In this document: piece after piece, positions 46,089 to 53,956 of the stretch
Layout: every line of letters begins with the position of its first letter
How positions within the stretch are numbered: the stretch's first letter is position 1
Origin: Clostridia bacterium
Lineage (GTDB): Bacteria; Bacillota; Clostridia; Christensenellales; Borkfalkiaceae
DNA: 64,000 nucleotides
Assembly: GCA_029055875.1 (NCBI GenBank)
Contig: JAIDCJ010000010.1
Location: 274,441 to 338,440 of the forward strand
Reading direction: 5' to 3'
Notes under the pieces: generated by a model
What the model was told of the DNA's origin: nothing
The model's database searches: none
What the model saw: only the letters and a program-made list of their open reading frames with translations
Position numbers and translations under genes: made by a program

Positions 46089-46277
46089 TTAAACGCGTTC
46101 GATTTTATCGCTCTTGAGGCATCTTGCGCAAACGTAGTCGTTCACTACCTTGCCTTCCTGTACGTAGGAAACCTTCTGCACGTTTGCCTTGAAAGCTCTC
46201 TTCGTTTTACGGTGCGAGTGGCTCACGTTATTGCCCGACGTTTGACCCTTTCCGCAAATACTGCATACTCTTGACAT
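46089..46277 (-). CDS. rpmB: 50S ribosomal protein L28
   Basis: 62 residues. SRVCSICGKGQTSGNNVSHS and RRKTKRAFKANVQ-type core with a second Cys pair (VCARCLKSDKI), so a zinc-binding C+ form. ATG 46277 follows GGAGGTGGAGAT. It is divergent from asp23, the standard Bacillota layout (rpmB / asp23-fakA). Confidence 0.96.
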   Translation of the reverse strand: MSRVCSICGKGQTSGNNVSHSHRKTKRAFKANVQKVSYVQEGKVVNDYVCARCLKSDKIERV

Positions 46278-46435
46278 ATCTCCACCTCCGATAGGTATCT
46301 TTCCTGATTTCATGCTGCGCAGAATATTACGCAATACCTTATTAATAATATCAAAACGCGCACAAAAAATCAATTGATTTCGATATGTTTTTACGAAAAA
46401 TTTTTCCCGAAATGGAAATTTTTTTCTAATAACGC

Positions 46436-46464
46436 TTGCAAAACGTTCGTCAATGGGGTAAAAT
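46436..46464 (+). promoter_or_regulatory. Promoter of asp23-fakA
   Basis: TTGCAA (46436-46441), 17-bp spacer, TAAAAT (46459-46464). Confidence 0.78.
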
Positions 46465-46489
46465 AAGTATTGAGGAGTTTATAGGAAAT

Positions 46490-46840
46490 ATGTCTGTAAG
46501 CACAAGTAACGCATACGGAAAAATTTCAATATCCGATTTGGCAATCTCCAAGGTTGCACAACAAGCCGCGATGGAAAGCTATGGCATCGTGGATACCGTT
46601 TCGCGCGGTCTTACGGATACTTTTGCCGAGCTCCTCAAAAAGGACGCGGGAGGCAAGGGCGTAAAAATTACGACGTCCGGAAACCGAATCTTTATCGACG
46701 TTTTCGTACTCATTAAGTACGGGGTATCTATCGAGGCTGTTGCCGAATCCCTCAAAGAGGGCATTAAGTATAAGGTAGAACGCTTCACGGGCATGATTGT
46801 GGATACCGTGAACGTAAACGTCGTCGGTTTGAAACCTTAA
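46490..46840 (+). CDS. Asp23/Gls24 family envelope-stress protein
   Basis: 116 residues (DUF322). Typical core KISISDLAISKVAQQAAMESYG and C-terminal VERFTGMIVDTVNVNVVGL. Members associate with the membrane or affect lipid metabolism, and almost always precede fakA. ATG 46490 with TAGGAAAT upstream; the earlier TTG at 46436 is part of the -35 box. fakA begins 39 bases later. Confidence 0.92.
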   Translation: MSVSTSNAYGKISISDLAISKVAQQAAMESYGIVDTVSRGLTDTFAELLKKDAGGKGVKITTSGNRIFIDVFVLIKYGVSIEAVAESLKEGIKYKVERFTGMIVDTVNVNVVGLKP

Positions 46841-46879
46841 CTTCGTCTCCGCGTTTTTTATTAACAGGAGATTATTATC

Positions 46880-48526
46880 ATGCAGAAAACGATAAACAGC
46901 ACCGTCTTCCGCAAGATGGTTCTTGCAGGTGCAAAATTACTTGAAAATAACAGGGCAAAGGTGGACGCGCTCAACGTGTTCCCCGTGCCCGACGGCGATA
47001 CCGGTACGAATATGTCGCTTACCATGCAGTCGGCAGTGAAAGAGCTGTCCGCTGCCGCAACCGATTTTTCATCCGTTTGCGATTTGATTTCCAAGGGCGC
47101 ACTTCGCGGCGCACGCGGGAACTCCGGCGTTATTTTATCTCAGATTTTCCGCGGGATCTGCTCGGTGCTCGCTACCTGTAAGACCGAAGCCGATACGCGC
47201 ACTTTTGCAAAGGCGTTAGAGGCAGGCACGAAGGTTGCCTATAACGCGGTTTCTATCCCCAAAGAGGGCACCATTTTAACCGTCGTTCGCATGATGAGCG
47301 AATTCGCAGTAAAAACGGCGGGGAAATATAAAGATTTCGAGGCGTTTTTGCCCGCAATTATCGAAGAAGGCGACAGAGCACTTGCTTTGACGCCTGAGCT
47401 TTTGCCTGTACTCAAAAAGGCGGGCGTCGTCGATTCGGGCGGCGTGGGCCTCATGACCATTATGCGCGGCTTTTTGGCTGCAATCACGAACGACGAAATC
47501 GTTTCCGAAATTCAAACGGAGGCGGTAAGCTCGAACCCGACCGAGGCGGATTTCGGCGATAATTCCGATATTATCGGAATGGAGCTGGGCGAAATTCAGT
47601 TCGCTTACTGTACGGAATTTTTCGTCATTAACTTAAAGAAATCGACGACGCTTGCCGATATCGACAGACTGCGTGAAAATCTCATGAGCATCGGCGACAG
47701 CGTCATTTGTATCGGCGATTTAGAGCTGATTAAAGTGCACGTTCACACCAACTGTCCCGGTGTTGCGCTTACTTATGCGTTGGAGCTCGGCGAGCTCGAC
47801 CGCCCGAAAATCGAGAATATGCTCGAACAAAACCGTGCGCTTCGGGCAAAAATCGAGGCGGAAAAGAAGGATCAGGGCATGCTTGCCATCTGTGCAGGCG
47901 AGGGAATTGCGGAAATCTTCAAAGATTTGTTCGTTGACCGCGTGATCGAAGGCGGACAGACGATGAATCCTTCCGCGGACGACATTGCAAACGCGGTGCA
48001 GAAAATCAACGCCGAGAACGTGTTCGTATTCCCCAACAATAAAAATATTATTCTTGCGGCGGAGCAGGCGAAGGCACTTGTCGAAAACCGCACCATACAC
48101 GTCATTCCCACTAAAAATATTCCGCAGGGCTTTGCGGCGGCGCTTGCGTTCAGTCCCGAGGCAAGCGCGGAAGAGAACAAGACCAATATGATTCACGCAC
48201 TCGATAACGTGAAAGCAGGTCAGGTGACGCACGCGGTGCGTACCACGAACGTGAACGGATTCAGCATTAAGGAAGGGGATATTATCGGGCTTGACGATAA
48301 GAAAATTCTCGCCAAGAGCGACAATATCGACGATACCGTTCTCAAGCTCCTCGATAAACTCAAAGACGATTCGCACGAAATGATTACGCTCTACTACGGT
48401 GAGGGCGTGAAAGAGGAGGACGCGGAAGCACTCTCCGCAAAGGTGCAGGAGGCTTTCCCCGATTGCGACGTAGACTTCCATTGCGGCGGTCAGCCCGTTT
48501 ATTACTATATTCTCTCTTTGGAATAA
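46880..48526 (+). CDS. fakA: Fatty acid kinase catalytic subunit FakA (YloV)
   Basis: 548 residues. N-terminal DhaL-type ATP domain with the Mg-binding Asp motif NVFPVPDGDTGTNMSLT (about 32-48) and DSGGVGLMTIM. A middle domain follows, then a C-terminal DegV-like half. With a FakB lipid-binding partner it phosphorylates exogenous fatty acids; no fakB lies in this window. CAGGAGA precedes the ATG. Confidence 0.93.
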   Translation: MQKTINSTVFRKMVLAGAKLLENNRAKVDALNVFPVPDGDTGTNMSLTMQSAVKELSAAATDFSSVCDLISKGALRGARGNSGVILSQIFRGICSVLATCKTEADTRTFAKALEAGTKVAYNAVSIPKEGTILTVVRMMSEFAVKTAGKYKDFEAFLPAIIEEGDRALALTPELLPVLKKAGVVDSGGVGLMTIMRGFLAAITNDEIVSEIQTEAVSSNPTEADFGDNSDIIGMELGEIQFAYCTEFFVINLKKSTTLADIDRLRENLMSIGDSVICIGDLELIKVHVHTNCPGVALTYALELGELDRPKIENMLEQNRALRAKIEAEKKDQGMLAICAGEGIAEIFKDLFVDRVIEGGQTMNPSADDIANAVQKINAENVFVFPNNKNIILAAEQAKALVENRTIHVIPTKNIPQGFAAALAFSPEASAEENKTNMIHALDNVKAGQVTHAVRTTNVNGFSIKEGDIIGLDDKKILAKSDNIDDTVLKLLDKLKDDSHEMITLYYGEGVKEEDAEALSAKVQEAFPDCDVDFHCGGQPVYYYILSLE

Positions 48527-48538
48527 TCTCTGTTGACG

Positions 48539-48564
48539 AAAAAGGGCGGGCAACCGCTCTTTTC
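48539..48564 (+). terminator. Terminator after fakA
   Basis: AAAGGGCGG (48541-48549) pairs with CCGCTCTTT (48554-48562; one G-T pair), loop GCAA. Confidence 0.75.
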
Positions 48565-48601
48565 TAATATATTGAAAATTTTTTATTGGAAATTCAATAA
48601 A

Positions 48602-50605
48602 ATGAATATCGGTAACCTGCGCGGAATCAATGAAAAACGCGCCAAAGATTTTAAGAGGCTTGGGGCGACGGACACGGCAGATTTGGTCCGTCTTTTTCCG
48701 CGTGCCTATCTCGATATGACGAACCGCGCCCGCGTGCGCGAGCTGTTTCATAACGATACCGCGCTCGTTGCCTGCCGCCTCGTTTCCGTCGAGCCCGTCC
48801 GCTATACGGGCAGGGTAAAGCTGCTTCGCGCCTGGCTGGAGCAGGACGGCGATACCTTCTCGGCGGTGTGGTTCAATATGCCCTATCTTGCGCCCCGCCT
48901 CAAAGCGGGGGAATATCTCTTCTACGGCCGTGTGCAAAACCGTTACGGGCAGGTGAGTCTCGTCAATCCCTCGTTCGAGCCGATAGATAGGAATGCGCGG
49001 TTAAAAGGGCTTGTGCCCGTGTACCGCCTGAGCGGTTCGCTCACCCAACGCGTCGTGCGTGACGGCGTTTCGCAGGCACTCAGGGCAGAGAGCTTTCATT
49101 CCATTATTCCGCCCGAATTGCAAAAAAAGTACGCGCTTTCTCCCTTGAAAGAGGCTTTTTACGCCGTACATGCCCCCAAAACGCGGGAAGAGCTCCTAAA
49201 AGCGAGCGATCGAATCGCCTTAGAGGAGTATTTTATGCTGCTTTCCGCGTTCAAACTCATCAAGGGCGATAAGAACGAAGCGCGTCTACGGAGATATTCC
49301 GTCACCGGGCAGGAGGTTGCCGAGTTTGAAAAACGGTTTGCTTTCACCTTTACGGATGGGCAACAGGCGGCTGTCCGCGATATTTATAATAACCTGGTAT
49401 CGCCCGTCCGCATGAACCGTCTTTTGCAGGGCGACGTCGGAAGCGGCAAAACGGCGGTTGCGCTCACGGGCATTTTTATGGCGGTCAAGAGCGGATTTCA
49501 AGCCGTTTACCTCTCGCCGACGGAAGTGCTTGCCGCGCAGAACTATGCGCTTTTACAGCGTATTTTTCCCGAATATCGTGTGGGGTATCTTGCGGGCGGG
49601 AGCCCGGCAAAGGAAAAACGCGAAATCAAGGAAGCACTCGCGGCGGGTGAAATCGATATTCTCTGCGGCACGCACGCGGTGCTTCAGAGCGACGTACGTT
49701 TTCAAAATCTTGCTTTTTGCGTGTGCGACGAGCAGCACCGTTTCGGCGTGGCACAACGCAATATATTGAGTGAAAAAGGCGAAAATATCGACGTTTTAGT
49801 CATGTCCGCAACGCCCATTCCGCGCACGCTTTCGCTCATTTTTTACGGCGATTTGGATATCACGACCATTAAGGACAAGCCCCGCGAACGACAGGAAATT
49901 TCCACGTCGCTTATTCCCGAGCGCAAGTATGACGATATGTTAGAGTACGTCCGAAATGAAGTGCATCAAGGCAAACAGGCGTATTTCGTCTGTGCGAAAA
50001 TCGATGACGACGAAGGGCAGGTCACTTCGGTAACCGAGCTTTTCGAGGAGCTGCGCGGTCGGCTTCCCGACGTTCGGTTTGCGCTTTTGCACGGACGCAT
50101 GAAGGAGAAAGAGAAGTCCGAGGTGATGGAAGCGTTCAAGCGAAAGGAGTACGATTGCCTTGTTTCCACAACGGTCATCGAGGTGGGAATCGACGTGCCG
50201 AGCGCAACCATTATGATTATCTATAATGCAGAGCGGTTCGGGCTTTCCCAGCTTCATCAGCTCCGCGGCCGCGTCGGGCGCGGGAGCGAAAAGAGCTGGT
50301 GCTTCCTGCTCGTTGGCGGAGGCGGAGAAACGGCTTTGGAGCGGCTTGGCGTTTTGAAGAGCACGACGGACGGCTTCAAGCTCGCCGAAAAAGATTTGGA
50401 GCTTCGCGGCAGCGGCGACTTCCTCGGCACCCGCCAGAGCGGAAAATTTTTGAGCGATATCAAAAACCTGCGCTATTCCACGGAAGTAATTTTCCTTGCA
50501 AAGAAGCTCACCGACGAAGCGTTTGAACGGAGACTCAACTTTGAAGAAATCAAGCGCGTTTCCATGCTCAAATACGAGAACTTGAAAGACGTAGTTTTGA
50601 ATTAA
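48602..50605 (+). CDS. recG: ATP-dependent DNA helicase RecG
   Basis: Remodels stalled forks and Holliday junctions. 667 residues. N-terminal wedge/OB domain (LVRLFPRAYLDMTNR), Walker A LLQGDVGSGKTAVAL (about 280), DEQH box CDEQHRFGVAQR, VMSATPIPRTLSL, and motif VI HQLRGRVGRGSEKSWCFL. ATG 48602 matches the family start; the frame extends upstream through the terminator, which is not coding. No strong ribosome binding site or promoter is visible. Confidence 0.95.
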   Translation: MNIGNLRGINEKRAKDFKRLGATDTADLVRLFPRAYLDMTNRARVRELFHNDTALVACRLVSVEPVRYTGRVKLLRAWLEQDGDTFSAVWFNMPYLAPRLKAGEYLFYGRVQNRYGQVSLVNPSFEPIDRNARLKGLVPVYRLSGSLTQRVVRDGVSQALRAESFHSIIPPELQKKYALSPLKEAFYAVHAPKTREELLKASDRIALEEYFMLLSAFKLIKGDKNEARLRRYSVTGQEVAEFEKRFAFTFTDGQQAAVRDIYNNLVSPVRMNRLLQGDVGSGKTAVALTGIFMAVKSGFQAVYLSPTEVLAAQNYALLQRIFPEYRVGYLAGGSPAKEKREIKEALAAGEIDILCGTHAVLQSDVRFQNLAFCVCDEQHRFGVAQRNILSEKGENIDVLVMSATPIPRTLSLIFYGDLDITTIKDKPRERQEISTSLIPERKYDDMLEYVRNEVHQGKQAYFVCAKIDDDEGQVTSVTELFEELRGRLPDVRFALLHGRMKEKEKSEVMEAFKRKEYDCLVSTTVIEVGIDVPSATIMIIYNAERFGLSQLHQLRGRVGRGSEKSWCFLLVGGGGETALERLGVLKSTTDGFKLAEKDLELRGSGDFLGTRQSGKFLSDIKNLRYSTEVIFLAKKLTDEAFERRLNFEEIKRVSMLKYENLKDVVLN

Positions 50606-50638
50606 AAAAACAGCTATGATTATCATAGCTGTTTTTTT
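50604..50638. terminator. Bidirectional terminator
   Basis: Perfect 16-bp stem AAAAAAACAGCTATGA and complement, loop TTA; serves recG and the convergent zinc-ribbon gene. Confidence 0.95.
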
Positions 50639-50654
50639 AATTGTCTATTGCTTA

Positions 50655-51080
50655 TTAATAATACTCAATTGTTGTTGCGCATACGCACATGATGACGAAG
50701 ACGAAGAACAGAGCAATGCTCGAGAATACGATTGCAGTAATCGAAAGATTTTTTGCAAGTGCGTTTTCCGTTCCGCGTATCTGAACGCGTGCATAAGCAC
50801 TCAAGCAAATTGCCGCAATTCCGGGTAAAATCGTAAAGGCACCAAGAATATAAAGCAATACGACGGAGCTTCCAAAGCAGAGGAAAAATGCCCCAAAGAT
50901 AATTCCCGTTACAAAAGAGAACATTGCAAGAATAAATCCTATTACCGCAATGCCTGTTTCTTTTGCATCTGCAACGGGTTCGCTTTTCTTTCTCGGTGCA
51001 GATTTCCCGACGGGCGAGCCGCAGTTCGGACACATGAAAGCGTCGTCCGCAAGTTCTTTGCCACAATGTGAACAAAACAT
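50655..51080 (-). CDS. Zinc-ribbon membrane protein
   Basis: 141 residues. N-terminal zinc ribbon FCSHCGKELADDAFMCPNCG (CxxC-x12-CxxC), a short basic linker and three hydrophobic segments (about 45-70, 75-100 and 115-138). ATG 51080 is fixed by AAGGAG upstream. This architecture is common in Clostridia; function is unknown. Confidence 0.82.
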   Translation of the reverse strand: MFCSHCGKELADDAFMCPNCGSPVGKSAPRKKSEPVADAKETGIAVIGFILAMFSFVTGIIFGAFFLCFGSSVVLLYILGAFTILPGIAAICLSAYARVQIRGTENALAKNLSITAIVFSSIALFFVFVIMCVCATTIEYY

Positions 51081-51169
51081 AATATTTTCTCCTTTCCTTT
51101 TTTTATATTGTATCACTGAGGCGGAAGCAAGTCAAGTATTTATGGTCGAAAGGGGTAGGGCTAAATTGC

Positions 51170-51198
51170 TTGACAAATAAGGGCGCAGGGTATAATAT
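51170..51198 (+). promoter_or_regulatory. Promoter of tmRNA
   Basis: TTGACA (51170-51175) with TATAAT at 51191-51196 (15-bp spacer) or TAATAT at 51193-51198 (17-bp spacer). Confidence 0.75.
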
Positions 51199-51217
51199 AG
51201 GAACACGGCGAAACTAT

Positions 51218-51601
51218 GGGCCTGTTTCGGATTCGATTGCAAGCGGAATTCGTCGGACGCACGTCGGAGGCTCGGCTCCGTAAAAACGGACAAATTTTAA
51301 ATGCTGATAAAAATAGCAGAAGATCGACCGTTGCACGTCGGGCTACCCGCCGTGTAGCACTTGCGGCTTAACTTTTAAGCTCCGTTCTATCCCGATTCCT
51401 ACGCTCGGGAATAGGGCGTCATTGAAGTAGGGAACGTTGCAGGCGAGCTGGTTTCCCCCCGCGTGCAATGAATTTCGGAAACGTGCCTAAATAGCAGTTT
51501 GTCTGCGGACTGCTTTCAGGCGAGACTGACCACAGACTAAGCGTGTAGTGTCCTCGGAGGAACCTTGTAAGACCGCAGTTCAATTCTGCGCAGGTCCACC
51601 A
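51218..51601 (+). ncRNA. ssrA: Transfer-messenger RNA
   Basis: Ribosome-rescue RNA. The 5' GGGCCTG pairs with CAGGTCC before ACCA at the 3' end, forming the acceptor stem. TTCGGATTCGAT near the 5' end and GTTCAATTCTGC near the 3' end are the tRNA-like signatures. The pseudoknot segment GGCTCCGTAAAAACGGA precedes the reading frame. The tag frame runs from GCT 51303 to GCT 51368, stop TAA 51369-51371. It has 22 codons beginning ADKNS and ending RRVALAA, with three Arg-Arg pairs. It is longer and much more basic than the Bacillus tag (AGKTNSFNQNVALAA), but shares its ending. Confidence 0.95.
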
Positions 51602-51631
51602 AAAATTAAGCCGCATAGAGCGGCAAAATAC

Positions 51632-51707
51632 GGGGTTATGGCGCAGTTGGTAGCGCGTTTGAATGGCATTCAAAAGGTCACGAGTTCGAATCTCGTTAGC
51701 TCCACCA
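51632..51707 (+). tRNA. tRNA-Ala (GGC)
   Basis: 76 bases with encoded CCA. Acceptor GGGGTTA/TAGCTCC (two G-T pairs), anticodon stem TTTGA/TCAAA with loop ATGGCAT, so anticodon GGC (Ala, GCC/GCU codons). T arm ACGAG-TTCGAAT-CTCGT. It lies 30 bases after tmRNA. Its 3' end is part of a long inverted repeat and is duplicated downstream. Confidence 0.96.
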
Positions 51708-51748
51708 CAAAAAAGGTAGGGCATAGCCCTGCCTTTTTTGTGGTGGAG
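51700..51748 (+). terminator. 23-bp hairpin containing the tRNA 3' end
   Basis: Left arm 51700-51722 and right arm 51726-51748 pair over all 23 positions (one G-U) with loop ATA. It includes CTCCACCA of the tRNA and a T6 run. Works as the tRNA terminator, but the arm reaches into the mature tRNA. Confidence 0.85.
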
Positions 51749-51866
51749 TAAATGAACCGCTCGAACCCGTGTATTCTCACGAAGTTCGCGCGACGAGCGT
51801 ATAGTTGAGAGTATGGTGAATCTATAAAGATGATAGCGAGGAAGCTTTCAAGACGAAGCCGAAGAA

Positions 51867-51885
51867 AATCTCGTTAGCTCCACCA
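51867..51885 (+). other. Direct repeat of tRNA-Ala 3' end (att-like)
   Basis: AATCTCGTTAGCTCCACCA, identical to the last 19 bases of the tRNA gene at 51689-51707. This is the footprint expected where an integrase-type element inserted into the tRNA 3' end. The 160 bases between hold only the hairpin and a region with no gene, and no integrase is present. Confidence 0.7.
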
Positions 51886-51939
51886 TGAACTGCTCAATCA
51901 AGCATTTGTCGCAACAAGTTAATATTCTATGAAATGTGC

Positions 51940-51968
51940 TTGAAAAGGGCGTTTATTTGTCGTATAAT
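51940..51968 (+). promoter_or_regulatory. Promoter of the DUF3592 gene
   Basis: TTGAAA (51940-51945), 17-bp spacer, TATAAT (51963-51968). Confidence 0.85.
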
Positions 51969-51998
51969 ATAACCGTCATCATCAGGAGGTAAGACGGA

Positions 51999-52472
51999 AT
52001 GTCCGATTATTATTCCGACCCGTACAAAGACGATTATAAAGCTTGGCTGATCGGAGGAATTGTGTTTTCAATTATAGCATTGGCGATTTTCAGCGTCGGT
52101 TGCTATTTATTGGCAAGACAAATTCAGGCAAGTAAATTCACAGCAGTAGATGCGGTTGTCGTGGACCATAAAATGCGTAGAGAAAAGTATCATAATTCTT
52201 ACGCGAATTACTATTACGACGTTGTCGAATACGAAATAGAAGGCACGAAATATATAATAACCTGCGATACAATGGCATCGCGCGACTATCCGCCTGACGA
52301 TATCGGAAAAATTATCACAATCTACGTGAACTCAACGAACCCCAAAGACGTTGTTTTCAGCAATTCGACGCATATTCTTTTGACGGTATTATGTGTGGCA
52401 GTTCCTATCTGCGGCAGTGTAGGCATTGCATTTATTTTCCGTAAAGCGCATAAAATCAAAAACGATAATTAA
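51999..52472 (+). CDS. DUF3592-like membrane protein
   Basis: 157 residues. Two membrane helices (about 16-42 and 125-148) flank an extracytoplasmic beta domain of about 75 residues (YYDVVEYEIEGTKYIITCD, GKIITIYVNSTNPKDVV), the DUF3592 layout. Role unknown. It has its own promoter and an AGGAGGT site. It sits in an AT-richer patch beside the duplicated tRNA end. Confidence 0.78.
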   Translation: MSDYYSDPYKDDYKAWLIGGIVFSIIALAIFSVGCYLLARQIQASKFTAVDAVVVDHKMRREKYHNSYANYYYDVVEYEIEGTKYIITCDTMASRDYPPDDIGKIITIYVNSTNPKDVVFSNSTHILLTVLCVAVPICGSVGIAFIFRKAHKIKNDN

Positions 52473-52506
52473 ATTCGTTTTAGGTTACTGCTTCTCCATC
52501 ACGAAA

Positions 52507-52535
52507 AAGACACCTATAAAGGGTGCCTTTTGTTT
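52507..52535 (+). terminator. Terminator
   Basis: AAAAGACACC and GGTGCCTTTT pair with one mismatch across a short loop. The remaining 52536-52711 is AT-rich with no gene. Confidence 0.7.
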
Positions 52536-52711
52536 GGCGGAATAATAAACTGCGTATTCCCATGCGGTTCGTGCAACGAGTGTAAGTAAATACGTATATT
52601 TATATAGTAGCCATTCAGCTCTCAAAACTACATTTTTCAAAAATGCTTGTCAGTTATAGTTTTATATGTTACACTATAAATACATAAACTTATCAGATTA
52701 AGGGGTAAAGT

Positions 52712-52945
52712 ATGGCAATTATAAAAAGCATAACAAGAACCAACGACTATACCATGAAAAGCGGACTTACTTTTTGTGAAGCAAAGTATAATGATTATAC
52801 TTATAATGGTGAAAAATATGTCCGCATACAAACATTTGGAAGTGATGATCGCATAGAAAAAGGTAAGCAAAGTCAAGTTATACATCTTAATAAAGAGACA
52901 GCCGAGAAACTCATAGAATATCTCAAAGAATCATTTGATTTATAA
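52712..52945 (+). CDS. Small conserved hypothetical protein
   Basis: 77 residues. It has the pattern YVRIQTFGSDDRIEKGKQSQ followed by a C-terminal helix LNKETAEKLIEYLKESFDL. Similar small proteins occur widely in bacteria (some mislabelled as formyltransferase), but I know of no proven function. A possible promoter TTGTCA (52647-52652) - 17 - TACACT lies upstream, and AAGGGG precedes the ATG. AT-rich, unlike the core genes. Confidence 0.7.
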   Translation: MAIIKSITRTNDYTMKSGLTFCEAKYNDYTYNGEKYVRIQTFGSDDRIEKGKQSQVIHLNKETAEKLIEYLKESFDL

Positions 52946-53068
52946 AATATGCAAGATTTATTTTAGATTCTCATTATCTCACTAATGAGAACACGAGTTG
53001 ACTTATCCCGCAATTCTTCTTGACAGAACTGAAGGAAAATGGTATTTTATAATAGCCGTTTGGCGAAA

Positions 53069-53134
53069 GACAGTTCGGAACCATCCTGTCTATAAATAAA
53101 ACTATGGAAAGGATGGGCGCATTGCGCCCTTTTT
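53069..53134 (+). promoter_or_regulatory. preQ1-I riboswitch with terminator
   Basis: Hairpin P1 GACAG (53069-53073)/CTGTC (53086-53090) has loop TTCGGAACCATC. The A-rich tail TATAAATAAAACTATGG follows; its ATGG pairs with CCAT in the loop, giving the H-type pseudoknot of the class I preQ1 aptamer. Downstream GGGCGC-ATT-GCGCCC-TTTTT (53115-53134) is the terminator. GGATGG (53111-53116) can alternatively pair with CCATCC of the loop, forming an antiterminator. preQ1 should therefore turn the transporter off. TTGACA (53020-53025) with TATTTT or TATAAT supplies the promoter. Confidence 0.85.
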
Positions 53135-53176
53135 GTTTTCACTGTCTTTTGTCAGCGAAACCATAGAGGTAATTTT

Positions 53177-53956
53177 ATGCTGAAACAAAAGATCAAAAAA
53201 GAATGGCACGAGTTTCAAGTGCTCCTTAAAACCGTTCCAACGCTGGTGGTCGTACTCTTTATTTTGTCCGTATTCTCCATGAATCTGCTTGCGAATAAGA
53301 GTATTTCCATTCCCGTGGACTGGCTGGCGCTTGACTGTGGAATTATCGTATCTTGGTTCGCGTTCTTTACCATGGACATTCTGACCAAGCATTTCGGGCC
53401 GAAAGCCGCAACCGAAATAACCGTTCTTGCTATTATAGTCAATCTCTTCTTCTGTCTGTTGCTCTTTCTTGCGAGCTTGATTCTGGGCGTATGGGGCGAA
53501 TCCTACGTGGAGGGAAGCGAAGAGATTATAAACGGCGCGCTTGACAAAACGTTCGGCGGGACTTGGTACGTCGTGCTCGGCAGTACGGCCGCGTTCCTCG
53601 CTTCTGCAATCGTAAATAACCTGTCCAACTTCGGGGTGGGGAAGCTGTTCAAAAAGAATCCCGACGGACTTGCGGCGTACGTTCTTCGCGCTTACGTTTC
53701 CACGGCGATAGGGCAGTTTGTCGATAATCTGATTTTTGCGCTGGTCGTCAGCCACTTCTTTTTCGGCTGGTCGATCGTGCAATGCGTGACCTGTGCCGTG
53801 ACGGGTATGCTGGTGGAACTCCTGTGTGAAGGTATCTTCTTCTACCCCGGTTTTTATATTACGCGGCGTTGGAAGAAAAACCGCGTCGGGGAAGAATATT
53901 TGAATTTAAGAAAGGGGGAGCTGCAAAATGAAAGTAGTGATAACGGGAACGAGTAA
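53177..53956 (+). CDS. Queuosine-precursor transporter, VUT/YhhQ family
   Basis: 259 residues with about six membrane segments. Family segments SWFAFFTMDILTKHFGPKAA, AAFLASAIVNNLSNFGVG and RAYVSTAIGQFVDNLIFAL (VUT/ECF-like YhhQ). Imports queuine or preQ0/preQ1 for tRNA queuosine synthesis. The upstream preQ1-I riboswitch independently supports this. Its end overlaps the SDR gene by 29 bases. Confidence 0.92.
   Translation: MLKQKIKKEWHEFQVLLKTVPTLVVVLFILSVFSMNLLANKSISIPVDWLALDCGIIVSWFAFFTMDILTKHFGPKAATEITVLAIIVNLFFCLLLFLASLILGVWGESYVEGSEEIINGALDKTFGGTWYVVLGSTAAFLASAIVNNLSNFGVGKLFKKNPDGLAAYVLRAYVSTAIGQFVDNLIFALVVSHFFFGWSIVQCVTCAVTGMLVELLCEGIFFYPGFYITRRWKKNRVGEEYLNLRKGELQNESSDNGNE

Noticed and set aside
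51708..53000. Intact integrated phage or conjugative element beside tRNA-Ala
   Set aside because: No integrase, relaxase, portal or capsid gene is present; only the duplicated tRNA end and small genes remain.
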